Below are positions 49,764 through 60,370 of a DNA stretch of 64,000 bases, in pieces. Every line of letters begins with the position of its first letter. Positions within the stretch are counted from its first letter, which is position 1. The DNA is from Acidobacteriota bacterium (GTDB lineage: Bacteria > Acidobacteriota > Terriglobia > Acidiferrales > UBA7541): the NCBI GenBank assembly GCA_003224085.1, contig QHYK01000095.1, positions 1-64,000 on the forward strand. The letters are read 5' to 3'. The notes below the pieces were generated by a model. The model saw nothing but the letters and a program-made list of their open reading frames with translations, was not told the DNA's origin and did not search any database. The position numbers were made by a program, and so were the translations under genes.

Positions 49764-50090
49764 TTGCTGACATTGCCTATACCGGTGGCCCGCACATTGC
49801 GAAAGCTCGGACACGACATAAAGGATGCGCGGCGCCGGCGGCGTATTCCGATGGAGATTGCGGCGCAGCGGGCATCGATCAGCAAGCCGACGCTTATCAG
49901 GGTGGAGCGGGGCGACCCCGCCGTCTCGATTGGCAGTTATGCGACTGTCTTGTTTGTGCTGGGCATGGCCGAGCGCCTGGCGGACCTTGTTGCCCCCCAA
50001 AACGATCCGGTCGGGCTGCAGCTCGAAGAGGAAAATCTGCCGCAACGGATTCGCGGCGCGCGGCGCAAGAAACGCCCGAAGGGTGAATGA
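49764..50090 (+). CDS. hipB: HipB-type XRE antitoxin
   Basis: This 108-residue protein starts at TTG 49764 with GGGGGAGG upstream. The helix-turn-helix is ARTLRKLGHDIKDARRRRRI, PMEIAAQRASISKPTLIRVE, RGDPAVSIGSYATVLFVLG, a clear XRE fold. The C-terminus is strongly basic (RGARRKKRPKGE). Its TGA stop is within the hipA start (ATGATG). It should bind the direct repeats at 49700-49743 and restrain HipA. Confidence 0.88.
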   Translation: MLTLPIPVARTLRKLGHDIKDARRRRRIPMEIAAQRASISKPTLIRVERGDPAVSIGSYATVLFVLGMAERLADLVAPQNDPVGLQLEEENLPQRIRGARRKKRPKGE

Positions 50091-51343
50091 TGGACAGAGA
50101 GGTTCTTGTTTACGTTGATCTCGACGGCACTCCGCACCTCGCGGGGCGGCTGTGGGGCCGCATGCGCAAGGACAACGAAAGCGCGACGTTCGAGTATGAC
50201 GAGGAATGGCTGAAAAACCCTGCCAAATTCTCGTTTGAGCCAGCACTCCAACTTGGTCCCGGTCCCTTTCATACGCCGGCGGACACGCCGATGTTCGGCG
50301 CGATAGGAGATTCGGCACCTGACAGGTGGGGACGCGCACTGATGCGCCGAATGGAAAGAAGGCGCGCTGACGCTGCAGGCACCGCGCCGCGCACATTGCG
50401 CGAAATCGACTTCCTGCTGCTCGTCGACGACGAGGCGCGCCTCGGCGCGCTGCGCTTCGCTGAAAAAGAAGGCGGCCCGTTTCTGCGGGAGGAGGGAGTC
50501 AAGCGTATTCCGCCGCTCGTCGAACTCCCGAGACTTCTCGCGGCGGCCGAACACGTGATGGAAGAAAAAGATACGGAGGAAGACCTGAAACTGTTGTTCG
50601 GGCCGGGCTCCTCTCTAGGCGGCGCGCGGCCGAAGGCGTCGGTTATCGAAAAAGACGGCCATCTCGCGATCGCAAAGTTTCCGCGCAAGGAAGATGAAAT
50701 CAACACGGTCGCGTGGGAGGCGGTCGCGCTGACACTGGCGAAGAAAGGTGGCATCAACGTGGCGGATGGCCGCGTCGAAACCATCAGCAATAAACCCGTG
50801 CTCCTGCTGCGCCGCTTCGACCGGGACGGCGGCAAGCGAATTCCGTTTCTCTCCGCCATGAGCATGTTGGGATCGAAGGACAACGAAACCAGAAGCTACA
50901 TGGAAATCGTCGACGCGCTGCGCCTACACGGCGCGGCCCCCAAGGACGACATGGAAGCGCTGTGGCGGCGGGTGGTGTTCAGTATCCTGATTTCGAACAC
51001 TGACGACCACATGCGCAATCACGGGTTTCTTTACGACGGCCCCAACGGCTGGCGCCTGTCACCGGCGTACGACCTCAACCCGGTGCCGACCGATATCAAG
51101 CCGCGCGTTCTCAGCACGGCGATTAACGAGGCTGACAACACGGCCTCGCTCGCCGTGGCCATGGCCGTCGCGGGGTATTTCGAGGTTGATGACAAAAAAG
51201 CGCGCGCTATCGCCGCACAGGTCGGCGAGGCCGTCGCAACCTGGCGCGACGAGGCGGCAAAGCATGGCATCAGGAAAGCGGAAATTGATCGCATGGCATC
51301 AGCGTTTGAGCATGACGATCTGAAAATGGCGCGTCGCGAGTGA
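50087..51343 (+). CDS. hipA: HipA-type serine/threonine kinase toxin
   Basis: This 418-residue protein starts at ATG 50087 or 50090. An N-terminal HipA-N region (RWGRALMRRMERRRAD) precedes the kinase core. That core has the Gly-rich GSSLGGARPKASVI, the Lys in LAIAKFPRKEDE, LLLRRFDRDGG, the catalytic loop SNTDDHMRNHGF and metal-binding LSPAYDLNPVP. HipA-family kinases phosphorylate glutamyl-tRNA synthetase in E. coli, causing dormancy; other members have other targets. All catalytic motifs are intact. Base use is more GC-rich than in the surrounding intergenic DNA, which fits transfer as a module. Confidence 0.93.
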   Translation: MMDREVLVYVDLDGTPHLAGRLWGRMRKDNESATFEYDEEWLKNPAKFSFEPALQLGPGPFHTPADTPMFGAIGDSAPDRWGRALMRRMERRRADAAGTAPRTLREIDFLLLVDDEARLGALRFAEKEGGPFLREEGVKRIPPLVELPRLLAAAEHVMEEKDTEEDLKLLFGPGSSLGGARPKASVIEKDGHLAIAKFPRKEDEINTVAWEAVALTLAKKGGINVADGRVETISNKPVLLLRRFDRDGGKRIPFLSAMSMLGSKDNETRSYMEIVDALRLHGAAPKDDMEALWRRVVFSILISNTDDHMRNHGFLYDGPNGWRLSPAYDLNPVPTDIKPRVLSTAINEADNTASLAVAMAVAGYFEVDDKKARAIAAQVGEAVATWRDEAAKHGIRKAEIDRMASAFEHDDLKMARRE

Positions 51344-51959
51344 ACTCGGGCCCGAGAAAAAATTTGAGGCTGACGCGGGCAAGGACAAGGTTTGTGGGAA
51401 ACAAAGTCAGAACGAAAAAGACAACGAAGCCGAAAGCGTCGGCGGCGATGAGAACAGTTCGCAGGTGTCGGTTCATCTCGTCGGGCGAAATCACGAGGCA
51501 AGGGCGTGTTTTTCGCATTTCTGACCCTTGAGTGGGTCCAGGGAAACCAACCAAATCTCATCCCGGAGAGGTGAGCCCCTTACCGAGGGGCTCGTCCAGC
51601 CCTAGGTCCGCTTCATGCTCCAGGAAATTCCCCCCTACAGAGTACAGAAAAGACCGGATGGCAAATGTTCAGGTTTAGCTGTAGCAGAAAAGGCCGACGC
51701 AAGAGTTGGATGTGAGATGACCAACACCTACTTTGGTGCGACGCGGGCCTCGCTTGTTTGTTCCGCACGAAGTCTTCTCGGTGGTACCCGTGTCGCCGAT
51801 CAGGCGGTAGGCTATGGCCCTGTTCACCGAATTAGTTGAGAGCGATCACCCGCCTTACAAGCTCGGCGTTTACGGGAGCATGACCTTAGAGGAACTCAAA
51901 CAGCGACTCGGACGCAAGGCCGTCCGCTCGGTCGAAGATTGTCAGAAAAGGAGCACTCC
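51344..51959. other. Intergenic region with a hairpin and no recognised gene
   Basis: It contains a hairpin at 51573-51593. A short frame starting at 51814 (MALFTELVESDHPPYKLGVY) runs into the next gene in another frame and lacks a ribosome binding site; it may be a scrap. Confidence 0.45.
51573..51593. terminator. Hairpin downstream of hipBA
   Basis: GAGCCCC and GGGGCTC form a perfect 7-bp GC-rich stem with a 7-base loop, about 230 bases after the hipA stop. No U-tract follows, so it may be a processing or pausing element instead of an intrinsic terminator. Confidence 0.35.
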
Positions 51960-54113
51960 ATGTTCCACAGAATCCGTTTCGTGCGGCTCTCCGTTTTGGC
52001 CGGGCGGGTTGCCCCTGCCATCGCCCTGTTCATCGTAAGCGCCGCGATGCTTTATCGCGTGCCCGTGAGGGCTGGCTCCAGGACCCTCGGCTTCGGGCGA
52101 CCGGTTATTGTTGACCAGCAGCGTGTCACTGGCGAGCCCAGCATCGCAATCGACTCGCAGGACCGTATCTACGTCTCCGCCCCCTTTGGGTTCTCAACCA
52201 CCGCCAGCTATGTCTGGCGTTCGACAGATCACGGTGGGAGCTTTCACCTTGTCCCCGGGAATCTGTCACCTTATGGAAAGCCCAACGTCACTTGCGTGGG
52301 CGGCGGTGACTCTAGTCTGGCTGTTGACACCGCCAACCGTCTCTACTTTGTTGACCTGCAGGGACTAACTGATGTCAGCAACAGCGTCAGCTCGGACCAG
52401 GGGGCGACTTGGCTTAGCACCTGCAACGCCGCGAATAACGCGGGTGTGGATCGGCCGTGGATTACCGCCTTTGGCGACCCGCAAAACGGCGGCGCGTTGT
52501 ATCAAACCGTGGACCAGGTCGGCCAGTGCATCGGCGCGTGCGCGCAGAACTTGGGCCAGGTGGGAAGCAACATCGTCGAAATCACGCGATCCCAGGATGG
52601 GGTGACATTCACGCCTTTGCCGGCCCAGCAGATCGAGCCAGACGGTATCGTCTCCGGCATAGTGACCGACTCCACCGGCGGAGTCTACATTGCCCACACC
52701 GGGCTGGTGGACGCATCCGGCAACCTGATTGGCGGGAGCGACGCGAATGGTAACGACAATGCCGTCGTGGTCGTGCGCTTTCCTAACGGCTACTCGAGCG
52801 TGACCGCGACTCCGCTGCTGAGCGGCAAGACGCTCTGTCAGGCGCAGCCCTCCACGTGTACCACCTCGATTGTTTATCGCGCCCCACTCGACACCAATGG
52901 CAACAGCACCGTCACCGTAGGACAAGATTTCAGCCCGATCGCCATTGACCGGGATGGCAATTTGTATTTGACCTGGTCGCAAGCGGCGGTCGACTCGACC
53001 GGAAACGTCAGCAGTTCCAGCCAGATCTATATGGCCGTTTCCGCCGACCACGGCGTGCATTGGGGACCGCCAGTACAGGTGACCGCCGCGACGCCAACCC
53101 TGGAGACCAACGTCTTCCCGTGGATCACCGCAGGTGACGCCGGCCGAATTGACATCGTTTGGTACGGAACGCCGACACTTGGCTCCTGTCCTGGCCAACC
53201 CTGCGGTTCAAGTGCCATTCAGGCGCACTGGTTTGTGATGATGGCACAGAGCTTGAATGCGATTGTGAAGGGTTTACCGAACCCCTCGCCCAGTTTCACG
53301 ACCACGCCGGTCTCCGAGATCTCTAACCATGATGGCGCAATCTGCACCATGGGAATTGGATGCTCGACAGGTGGCGACCGCGGGTTGCTCGATTTCCTGA
53401 GTGTCACCGCCGGGCTTCAAGGCGAGGCCAATGTGGTCTGGGCTGATGCGGTCAATCGGAACGTCGTCGACGGTACCTCGTCCGCCCTGATTGCCTTCAA
53501 TCGCCAAACCGCTGGCGCGAGCCTGTACGCGAGTGTCGGCCAAGTGAGCGGTCTGGCGCCCGCCAGCGGCAGCGCATCTGGGTCGCCGGACGCGTTCTAC
53601 TCTGCCGACGGCACCACAACAGCGGCATCGACGAACTTGGTCATTCAATCGGCCTCGGTCACTATGCCCGATTCAAAGCATTATCGTTTCAGCATTACTG
53701 TCCAGGATCTCAGCACGCTCGCCGCGTCGGCCACACTGGGCGGAACAGACGCGGTTTGGCTGCTGCGCTGGGAAGTGCCGGACCCCAACGGCGCAGGCCA
53801 CACCTATTTCGCAGCCATGGAGTCGGACGGTGGTGCAGCCCCTAGTTTTTTCGACGGCGAGACTTCGTCAATCAACACGACGCATGGCAAGTTCCTGACC
53901 TACCCGCCGGCTCACACAATCCAGGGCAGCTACCTGGCTACCAGTCCGGGCACGATCACGCTCACCGTCCCTGTTGCCGACGTGGGCGGCAACTCCAAGG
54001 CCACGCTGTACTCGATCACGGGTCTGACTGTTACCCAAGGCACGGCGTCGTCAACCGGCGACACGATCTTCAACCAAATCGACGCGACTAGACCATTCGA
54101 TTTCACGCCGTGA
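51960..54113 (+). CDS. Secreted sialidase/BNR-like propeller protein
   Basis: This 717-residue protein starts at ATG 51960 with AGGAG seven bases upstream. A long signal (VAPAIALFIVSAAMLYRVPV RA) is followed by repeats with the Ser-x-Asp-x-Gly-x-x-Trp (Asp-box) signature: RSTDHGGSFH, SSDQGATWLS, RSQDGVTFT, VSADHGVHWG. These mark sialidase/BNR-type propellers. The C-terminal 200 residues form a beta-rich domain. Asp boxes are structural, and the arginine triad of true sialidases is not evident, so a carbohydrate-binding or structural surface role is as likely as hydrolysis. Confidence 0.78.
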   Translation: MFHRIRFVRLSVLAGRVAPAIALFIVSAAMLYRVPVRAGSRTLGFGRPVIVDQQRVTGEPSIAIDSQDRIYVSAPFGFSTTASYVWRSTDHGGSFHLVPGNLSPYGKPNVTCVGGGDSSLAVDTANRLYFVDLQGLTDVSNSVSSDQGATWLSTCNAANNAGVDRPWITAFGDPQNGGALYQTVDQVGQCIGACAQNLGQVGSNIVEITRSQDGVTFTPLPAQQIEPDGIVSGIVTDSTGGVYIAHTGLVDASGNLIGGSDANGNDNAVVVVRFPNGYSSVTATPLLSGKTLCQAQPSTCTTSIVYRAPLDTNGNSTVTVGQDFSPIAIDRDGNLYLTWSQAAVDSTGNVSSSSQIYMAVSADHGVHWGPPVQVTAATPTLETNVFPWITAGDAGRIDIVWYGTPTLGSCPGQPCGSSAIQAHWFVMMAQSLNAIVKGLPNPSPSFTTTPVSEISNHDGAICTMGIGCSTGGDRGLLDFLSVTAGLQGEANVVWADAVNRNVVDGTSSALIAFNRQTAGASLYASVGQVSGLAPASGSASGSPDAFYSADGTTTAASTNLVIQSASVTMPDSKHYRFSITVQDLSTLAASATLGGTDAVWLLRWEVPDPNGAGHTYFAAMESDGGAAPSFFDGETSSINTTHGKFLTYPPAHTIQGSYLATSPGTITLTVPVADVGGNSKATLYSITGLTVTQGTASSTGDTIFNQIDATRPFDFTP

Positions 54114-54169
54114 CGAACCATCTCCTCAGATGTCTGAAGGCCGCTACCAACTAGCCAGGAGCTCCGTCT

Positions 54170-54628
54170 TTAGCGAAGCGGGAAGAAAAAGCGCCGGCCG
54201 GCTCCGCTCGGAATGACGGTGTTTCGGGCTGCCGTGTCGGGTCGGATCTGGATTAGAGAGGGAGTGTGCGAGACGTGGAGCATGGGTAGCGGACGGAGTT
54301 CGCGCTTCATGGGATCGAGCATCATACCGAGGGCCTCGAGAGACACAGTGCCGAGCAAGACGCTGTCTTGCTTTTCGCCAAAGATGACCGGAGCGGCACC
54401 TTGGCGGCCATTGAACCGGAACGATACGTCGCCGATTTTGCGCGTGATTTCGGACCCATCCGCGAGAGTGAAGGTGCGTTTCGAGTGCGGCCGGACACCG
54501 AGTTTTCGGAGCAACGCCGAAGGAATGACGGAATAGACAGCTCCGGAGTCCACCAGGAAACTAAGCTCGACCGCCCGCTTCGGTCTTGCGGGGTTGGCAA
54601 TATTCAGGTTTATGTGAGTCAGGCCCAT
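54170..54628 (-). CDS. Retropepsin-like aspartic protease
   Basis: This 152-residue protein is given from ATG 54628; ATG 54688 would add 20 residues. The active-site triad region is ELSFLVDSGAVYSVIPSALL (Asp-Ser-Gly), followed by RTFTLADGSEITRKIGDVSF and the second-half hydrophobic-Gly motif SVLLGTVSLEALGMMLDP. One Asp-Ser-Gly means it works as a homodimer, as in clan AA. The usual end is near LRPLPML; the last 35 residues, including TVIPSGAGRRFFFPLR, read into intergenic DNA whose GCTCCGCTCGGAATGACGG looks like an intergenic repeat, so the natural stop may be lost. Confidence 0.75.
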   Translation of the reverse strand: MGLTHINLNIANPARPKRAVELSFLVDSGAVYSVIPSALLRKLGVRPHSKRTFTLADGSEITRKIGDVSFRFNGRQGAAPVIFGEKQDSVLLGTVSLEALGMMLDPMKRELRPLPMLHVSHTPSLIQIRPDTAARNTVIPSGAGRRFFFPLR

Positions 54629-54977
54629 GAATACGCTCGCGATTCGAGTGTAGTGCGCGCAGCAGAGACCGTCAAACGGCCGCTCCATTTTGGCTATCCA
54701 CGCTCTCGGCGCGTTTTCAGGGAAAGTAAGCGTATTGGAGGGTAACGCAGTGCGAATACAAAGGGCGTGGCTTCCCTCAGCCGGGTAAAACCTTACGCAA
54801 AATGCGGGGAACCTCCCGATTGCGGGAAAACCCCTATATCACTAGCGTTTGCTCGGTCCCTGTGGAAAGCGGCCCAGCTACGCCTGTACTCGGGGGATGT
54901 CAGCTCGCCGTTTTTTCTCAGAGAACCACCCAGGACTCATCAACTTCCTGACCCATTGCCGTCGGCAGGAGGCCATT

Positions 54978-57900
54978 ATGTCGTGGCGAGCATGCTGCTC
55001 CGTGTGCGCTTTTTTCCTTGTTGCGGCCATTACTGGTGCGCAAGAATTTCGCGCAACTCTCACAGGGCGGGTCACAGATCCGCAGAATCTGACCATCGCA
55101 GAAGCAACCGTTCAAGTCCGCAACGTGAGCACGGGCGAGGTTTCGTCCGCGAACACAGACTCGCGCGGAAACTTTTCCATTCCCTTTCTTCGCCCGGCTA
55201 CTTACACGGTGACCGTCGCGCACTCCGGTTTCAGACAGTTCACTCAGCAAGGCGTCACTTTAGAGGTCGCCCAAACCGCCTTTCTTCCTATTCAACTTCA
55301 GATCGGGTCCGAGACCCAGTCGGTGATTGTTACGGCGGAAGCTCCTTTGCTGGAAACGGCAACTGCCGATCGCGGCGGCGTGGTTGACACTCAGCGAGTT
55401 TCCGAACTGCCCTTGAATGCGCGCAATCCCTTCATGCTCGGCGCCATGATGTCCGGCGTGACTTTTCGCGGCTCCGCCATTTGGCAGCGGCCCTTTGACA
55501 ACGGCGCTATCGCCGAATGGTCCATCAACGGCAGCCGCCAGCGCCAGAATGAGTTCCTATTGGACGGCGCCCCCAACAACGGTCAGGCCGGCGGCAACAA
55601 CGTGGCGTATGTGCCTATTGTGGATGCCGTTCAAGAGTTCAAGATGCAGAGCAACACCTATGACGCCCAGTATGGCCACACCGCGGGCGGCATCATGAAC
55701 GTGGTCCTGAAAAGCGGCGGCAACAAGTTTCACGGATCGGCTTGGGAGTTCATGCGTCGCACATGGCTCGATGCCAACACTTTCCAGAATAATTCCGTGG
55801 GCGCACCTAGGGCGGTGCATTACTTGGACCAATACGGAGGGCAGGTGGATGGTCCAGTTCTTCTTCCCAAACTATACAACGGGCACGACAAGACCTTCTT
55901 TCTCTTCAGCATTGAGAATTACAGAGAGGGTACGCCTTCCCCGCTGTTGCTGTCAGTCCCGGCGCCGGAATTTTTGAATGGTGACTTCAGCAAACTTGTG
56001 GACGCCAACGGCAAGCCCAAGCCGAACACCACGACCCCCAATTCGGCCTACAGCCAGTACAACCTCTCCATACCGGGCTATTTCGCAAAGGACAAGTTCT
56101 ACAACTACATTGCCAGAGTGGATGAAATCATCGGCCAGAAGCACCGCGTGTTTGGACACTACGCTCAGAACAGCCGCACCGAAGATCGCAACGACAATGG
56201 TGTTTTCAGCGGCCCTGGGCAGGGAGGCCAGCAGCCTTTCCAGCGCTTGAATTGGGCCGCCACAGTGGATTGGGTGGGGACATTCTCTCCGACCTTCATC
56301 GGCAACGTGCGGGTTTCCTTTAACCGTTTCATTGAACAGGGTTTTGGTGCGGGAGACGTTGGCTTCGACCTCACAACGCTGGGCTTCCCGGCCTCCACGA
56401 TCAGCCAACTGCCCGGGGGCAAGTTCTTTGGCCGCTATGAATTCGACGGGTACAGCTACCTGGGCCGCTATCGCGACGTGAATATCACGAACAATTACGG
56501 AATCAATCCGAATATCACCAAAATTTGGAAATCGCACTCGTTTCACACCGGCTTGGACTTTCGGCGTATCTACTACATCCTGAATAGCACAGGTAACATC
56601 TGGCGTTTCAAGGCGTGGAAGAACTACACACAGAAAACTTGGAACCAAGGCGACGCGCTTAGTGGAAGCAGCATCGCGAGCTTCTTGCTTGGTGTTCCCT
56701 CGGAAGGCGGATCGGACTACCCCCTGTTTCCTTTCTTCCGGCAGTGGTATTACGCACCCTTTGTTCAGGACGATTGGAAAGTGAGTTCGCGGCTCACCTT
56801 GAATCTCGGCTTGCGATGGGACTTTACCCTTGCTCCGGACGAGAAATATGGCAGGCTGAACTACCGCTTCGATCCCAACGCACAAGCCGATCCTTCCCAG
56901 TTTCCTGAACTCGCCAATTACAAGGGAGGCCTGACTTTTGCCGGTGTTGGCGGTAACCCGAGCAAAGCGGCAAACACGAACTACTGGAACGTTCAACCGA
57001 GAATCGGTGCTGCCTACCAGTTGAGGCGTCACTTGGTGATGCGAGGCGGCTGGGCGCGCTATTTCGCCAATCCCAGCAACGACTGGCAAAAGACAACGGG
57101 ATTCAGCACCAGCACACCGTTGGTCTCGAGTAACGACGGCGGACGGACACCCATCGCTAATCTTCTATCGAATCCCTTTCCGAACGGTATCCTGACGCCA
57201 ACTGGCTCGAACCGGGGTGCGGCCACCTTCGTGGGCCGTGATTTTTCATGGTTTAATCCAGACTTCAAAACGCCTTCGGCGGATGAGTTCTCTTTCGGTT
57301 TTCAAGTGGAGTTCTCACCCTCTTCCATGCTCGAAGCCTCCTATGTGGGCAGCCGCGGGCATAACATCCAGACCGTACGCTCGTACAATATTCCCAGCCT
57401 GGACCTCCGCCGTCAGTGCAACCTCCTGGAAGGCGGGAATCATTCGTATTGCGACGCTAGACTGCCGAATCCGTTCTATCAGCAGCCAGCGTTCCTAGGA
57501 ACTTCTTTCTATACTTCGTCGACTCTTTCCCGCTTTCAGCTCTCGCGGCCGTTTCCCCAGTTCAGCGGAGATCTGCAGGAGCAGGGTTTGAATACCGGTG
57601 CGACCTGGTATAACTCGCTGCAAGTGGATTACAACGTTCGGTTGCGCAGAGGCCTGAATCTCCTGGCCGACTATACCTTCTCAAAGCTGGTCGAGCGCTG
57701 GGGATACAACGATCCTTACCGCGGCATCATGCAGGAAGGGCTTTATTATAACGACCGGCCTCATATGCTGAAGGTGACCACTGTTTACGAACTTCCGTTC
57801 GGCAGGGGCCACTGGATTGGCGGCAACGTCCATGGATTCCTCAATCGGTTGATTGGAGGGTGGGAAACGACCACCTTCCTAACTGCGCAGTCTGGCGAAC

Positions 57901-58385
57901 CGGCTGATTTGCCGGGTAACGTGCGCATCCTGCGCGACCCCAAACTGCCCATACCCGGCTGGCATGCGCCGAAGGTCCAAGGGTGGCGCCCCTGCGTTTT
58001 GCAAATGGATCCGAATACGGGAGCTGTCTCACCGGAAGCTTACAGCATAAATTATGGCTGTGGTACGGATCCTTCCACTTATAACTTCCTGATTCTTCCG
58101 CCTTATGCGCCTCGCGAAACCGCTTACCGCAGCGGGCAAATTCGCATGTATCGCACGCTGACCATGGACGCTTCACTGGACAAGACGTTTCCTTTCAGCG
58201 AGCGCGCCAGGCTACAATTGCGCCTGGAAGCCTTCAACGTGTTGAATCACTATGCCTTTCCTCTCGAGCGCTTCAACACAAATCCCTTTGACCCCAATTT
58301 CGGCAGCTTGTTTCCGGGAAGAATTAGTACAGTGAACAGCGGCATGCCGCGCCAGCTTCAGCTCGGCGCGAAATTCTTGTGGTGA
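54978..58385 (+). CDS. Oar-type TonB-dependent receptor 4
   Basis: This 1135-residue receptor starts at ATG 54978 with AGGAGG upstream. The Sec signal (SWRACCSVCAFFLVAAITGA Q) is followed by the regulatory-like domain (ATLTGRVTDPQNLTIAEATV), a plug containing QYGHTAGGIMNVVLKSGGNK and a barrel that ends RQLQLGAKFLW. The second CRTAC1 propeller gene follows about 210 bases later on the same strand, echoing the arrangement at 16-22 kb. The ligand is unknown. Confidence 0.9.
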   Translation: MSWRACCSVCAFFLVAAITGAQEFRATLTGRVTDPQNLTIAEATVQVRNVSTGEVSSANTDSRGNFSIPFLRPATYTVTVAHSGFRQFTQQGVTLEVAQTAFLPIQLQIGSETQSVIVTAEAPLLETATADRGGVVDTQRVSELPLNARNPFMLGAMMSGVTFRGSAIWQRPFDNGAIAEWSINGSRQRQNEFLLDGAPNNGQAGGNNVAYVPIVDAVQEFKMQSNTYDAQYGHTAGGIMNVVLKSGGNKFHGSAWEFMRRTWLDANTFQNNSVGAPRAVHYLDQYGGQVDGPVLLPKLYNGHDKTFFLFSIENYREGTPSPLLLSVPAPEFLNGDFSKLVDANGKPKPNTTTPNSAYSQYNLSIPGYFAKDKFYNYIARVDEIIGQKHRVFGHYAQNSRTEDRNDNGVFSGPGQGGQQPFQRLNWAATVDWVGTFSPTFIGNVRVSFNRFIEQGFGAGDVGFDLTTLGFPASTISQLPGGKFFGRYEFDGYSYLGRYRDVNITNNYGINPNITKIWKSHSFHTGLDFRRIYYILNSTGNIWRFKAWKNYTQKTWNQGDALSGSSIASFLLGVPSEGGSDYPLFPFFRQWYYAPFVQDDWKVSSRLTLNLGLRWDFTLAPDEKYGRLNYRFDPNAQADPSQFPELANYKGGLTFAGVGGNPSKAANTNYWNVQPRIGAAYQLRRHLVMRGGWARYFANPSNDWQKTTGFSTSTPLVSSNDGGRTPIANLLSNPFPNGILTPTGSNRGAATFVGRDFSWFNPDFKTPSADEFSFGFQVEFSPSSMLEASYVGSRGHNIQTVRSYNIPSLDLRRQCNLLEGGNHSYCDARLPNPFYQQPAFLGTSFYTSSTLSRFQLSRPFPQFSGDLQEQGLNTGATWYNSLQVDYNVRLRRGLNLLADYTFSKLVERWGYNDPYRGIMQEGLYYNDRPHMLKVTTVYELPFGRGHWIGGNVHGFLNRLIGGWETTTFLTAQSGEPADLPGNVRILRDPKLPIPGWHAPKVQGWRPCVLQMDPNTGAVSPEAYSINYGCGTDPSTYNFLILPPYAPRETAYRSGQIRMYRTLTMDASLDKTFPFSERARLQLRLEAFNVLNHYAFPLERFNTNPFDPNFGSLFPGRISTVNSGMPRQLQLGAKFLW

Positions 58386-58597
58386 AGCTGAGAATTGATC
58401 CCGATTCGATGTCGCTTCGGAGTGCGCCGGGTCGCCGTTCTTTGGCATCACGAAACAATAGGCGGTGTAACGCATCTCGCTCCAGGCAAGTTTCGGCAGT
58501 GGGGGATTGCCGCTCCGCCGGCTGGATGAGGGCGTTCACACTTGACTCGAGAAATGCCATAATAATGTCGTCTTTTTGAGCACTGTCATGCAGTTGA

Positions 58598-60370
58598 ATG
58601 CTCGGAGCTGCACACCCAAGAACGCACCGATCAACGTTGATTTCACAGTGGGCTAGGCGCCAGTTCCTCACCGAATTCTCTCTCCTCGGCGGCGGTTTCG
58701 TCGCAAAGTTCCCCAATGTTTGCGCGTTGCCAGGTACTCTGTTGCGTTCCCGGCCACCAAAGAAGACGACTCACGGGCCTCTGTTTGAAGAAGTAGCTTC
58801 CACCACGAGTGGTATCAGTTGGCGCCACGTGAATGGCCGCTCTCCAGAATACTATCTGTCGGAAACCACCGGCGCAGGTTGCGCCTTTCTGGATTACGAC
58901 AACGATGGATGGATGGACATCTACCTGATCAACAGCGGGAAGTGTGATTTTTTCGCGCCGGTTCCGCCGTTGCGTAACGCGCTCTACCACAATAACCGCG
59001 ATGGAACTTTTACCGATGTAACCGAGAAAGCGGGGGTTATGGGAGGTGGTTATGGAATGGGAGTCGCTGTCGGGGACTACAATGCTGACGGATGGCCCGA
59101 TTTGTACGTCACACAGTATGCCCGCAGCATTCTCTATCACAACAATGGAAACGGCACTTTTACGGATGTGACGGATAAGGCCGGTGTGGCTGCTCCCGGT
59201 TGGGCATCCAGCGCCGTCTGGTTTGATTATGACAATGATGGCCGGCTGGATTTGTTCGTCTGCCGTTTCGTCGACTACGACAAGTCGAAAAACAAATTCT
59301 GCGGCGACGAGAAGACCGGGGAGCGTTTCTATTGTATTCCGCGTGTTTACATGCCAGCGGCGAGTTGGCTTTTCCATAACAACGGTGACGGCACGTTTAC
59401 CGACGTCAGCGCCGAATCAGGGATCGCCAAGGCACTGGGTAAAGCTTGGGGTGTCGTCGCCACGGACGTCAACAACGGCGGTTGGATGGATCTGTTTGTG
59501 GCCAACGATACGGTTGCCAACTTTCTTTTTGTCAACACGCACCATGGAAAGTTTGAAGAAAAAGCCCTCGAAGCAGGCGTAGCTTATAACCAGTCGGGGC
59601 GGGAGCGCTCGGGGATGGGTGTGGATTCGGCGGATTTCGACCAGGACGGATGGCAAGACCTCTTCGTCACAAACGTCGATCAAGAGATGTATTCGATTTA
59701 CCGCAACAACCATGACCTGACATTCGAAGACATGGCTGGACAAATGGGGCTCGGCCGCTTGACGCGGCTCATGAGCGGCTGGGGAGTGAAATTCTTCGAT
59801 TACGATAACGACGGCAACATGGATCTGTTTATAGCCAATGGCCACCCCGACGACAAAATCGAATTGCACTCTAGCCGTGTCGGCTACAAGGAGCCACTGC
59901 TCCTGTTTCGCAATACGGGGCGCACTTTGGAGAATGTCAGTGATGCTGCCGGCCCGGCCTTTGCGCAGAGCTTTGCGGCGCGCGGAATGGCCATCGGCGA
60001 CTTCAATAATGACGGCGCCGTCGACGTGTTGGTTGCCATCAACAACGGTCCGCCACTTCTTCTGAAAAACGTCGCAGCCCCTGAAAACCACTGGCTCGGA
60101 GTGCGATTGATCGGCAAGAAATCCAATCCTGATGCTATCGGCACGAAAATGACATGGCAGTCGGGCGATCTGAAACGCAACCGACTGAAGGTTGGCGGCG
60201 GGAGCTATCTTTCTTCGCATGACCCCCGCGAGGTGCTGGGCATCGGTGCGTCGAAGAAAATAGATCGCTTGGAGATTCGCTGGCCTCCGCCTAGCGAACG
60301 TGTGGAAACCTTCACCGATCTTCCAACCGACCGCTATATCACCATTGTCGAAGGCTCCGGGTGGAAGTGA
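58598..60370 (+). CDS. Exported CRTAC1-family propeller 2
   Basis: This 590-residue protein starts at ATG 58598. A twin-arginine-like leader ([20 protein letters not shown]) precedes FG-GAP/VCBS repeats with Ca-type loops: [77 protein letters not shown]-terminal ASPIC/UnbV domain contains [20 protein letters not shown] and [14 protein letters not shown]. It corresponds closely to the first CRTAC1 protein at 19.7 kb in layout but has no TPR partner. It is probably a surface or periplasmic binding protein for the adjacent receptor. Confidence 0.9.
   Translation: MLGAAHPRTHRSTLISQWARRQFLTEFSLLGGGFVAKFPNVCALPGTLLRSRPPKKTTHGPLFEEVASTTSGISWRHVNGRSPEYYLSETTGAGCAFLDYDNDGWMDIYLINSGKCDFFAPVPPLRNALYHNNRDGTFTDVTEKAGVMGGGYGMGVAVGDYNADGWPDLYVTQYARSILYHNNGNGTFTDVTDKAGVAAPGWASSAVWFDYDNDGRLDLFVCRFVDYDKSKNKFCGDEKTGERFYCIPRVYMPAASWLFHNNGDGTFTDVSAESGIAKALGKAWGVVATDVNNGGWMDLFVANDTVANFLFVNTHHGKFEEKALEAGVAYNQSGRERSGMGVDSADFDQDGWQDLFVTNVDQEMYSIYRNNHDLTFEDMAGQMGLGRLTRLMSGWGVKFFDYDNDGNMDLFIANGHPDDKIELHSSRVGYKEPLLLFRNTGRTLENVSDAAGPAFAQSFAARGMAIGDFNNDGAVDVLVAINNGPPLLLKNVAAPENHWLGVRLIGKKSNPDAIGTKMTWQSGDLKRNRLKVGGGSYLSSHDPREVLGIGASKKIDRLEIRWPPPSERVETFTDLPTDRYITIVEGSGWK

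Noticed and set aside
51814-52038. Plus-strand frame with MTLEELKQRLGRKAVRSVED
   Set aside because: Most of it overlaps the leader and start of the sialidase-like gene in another frame; at most a scrap of an older gene.
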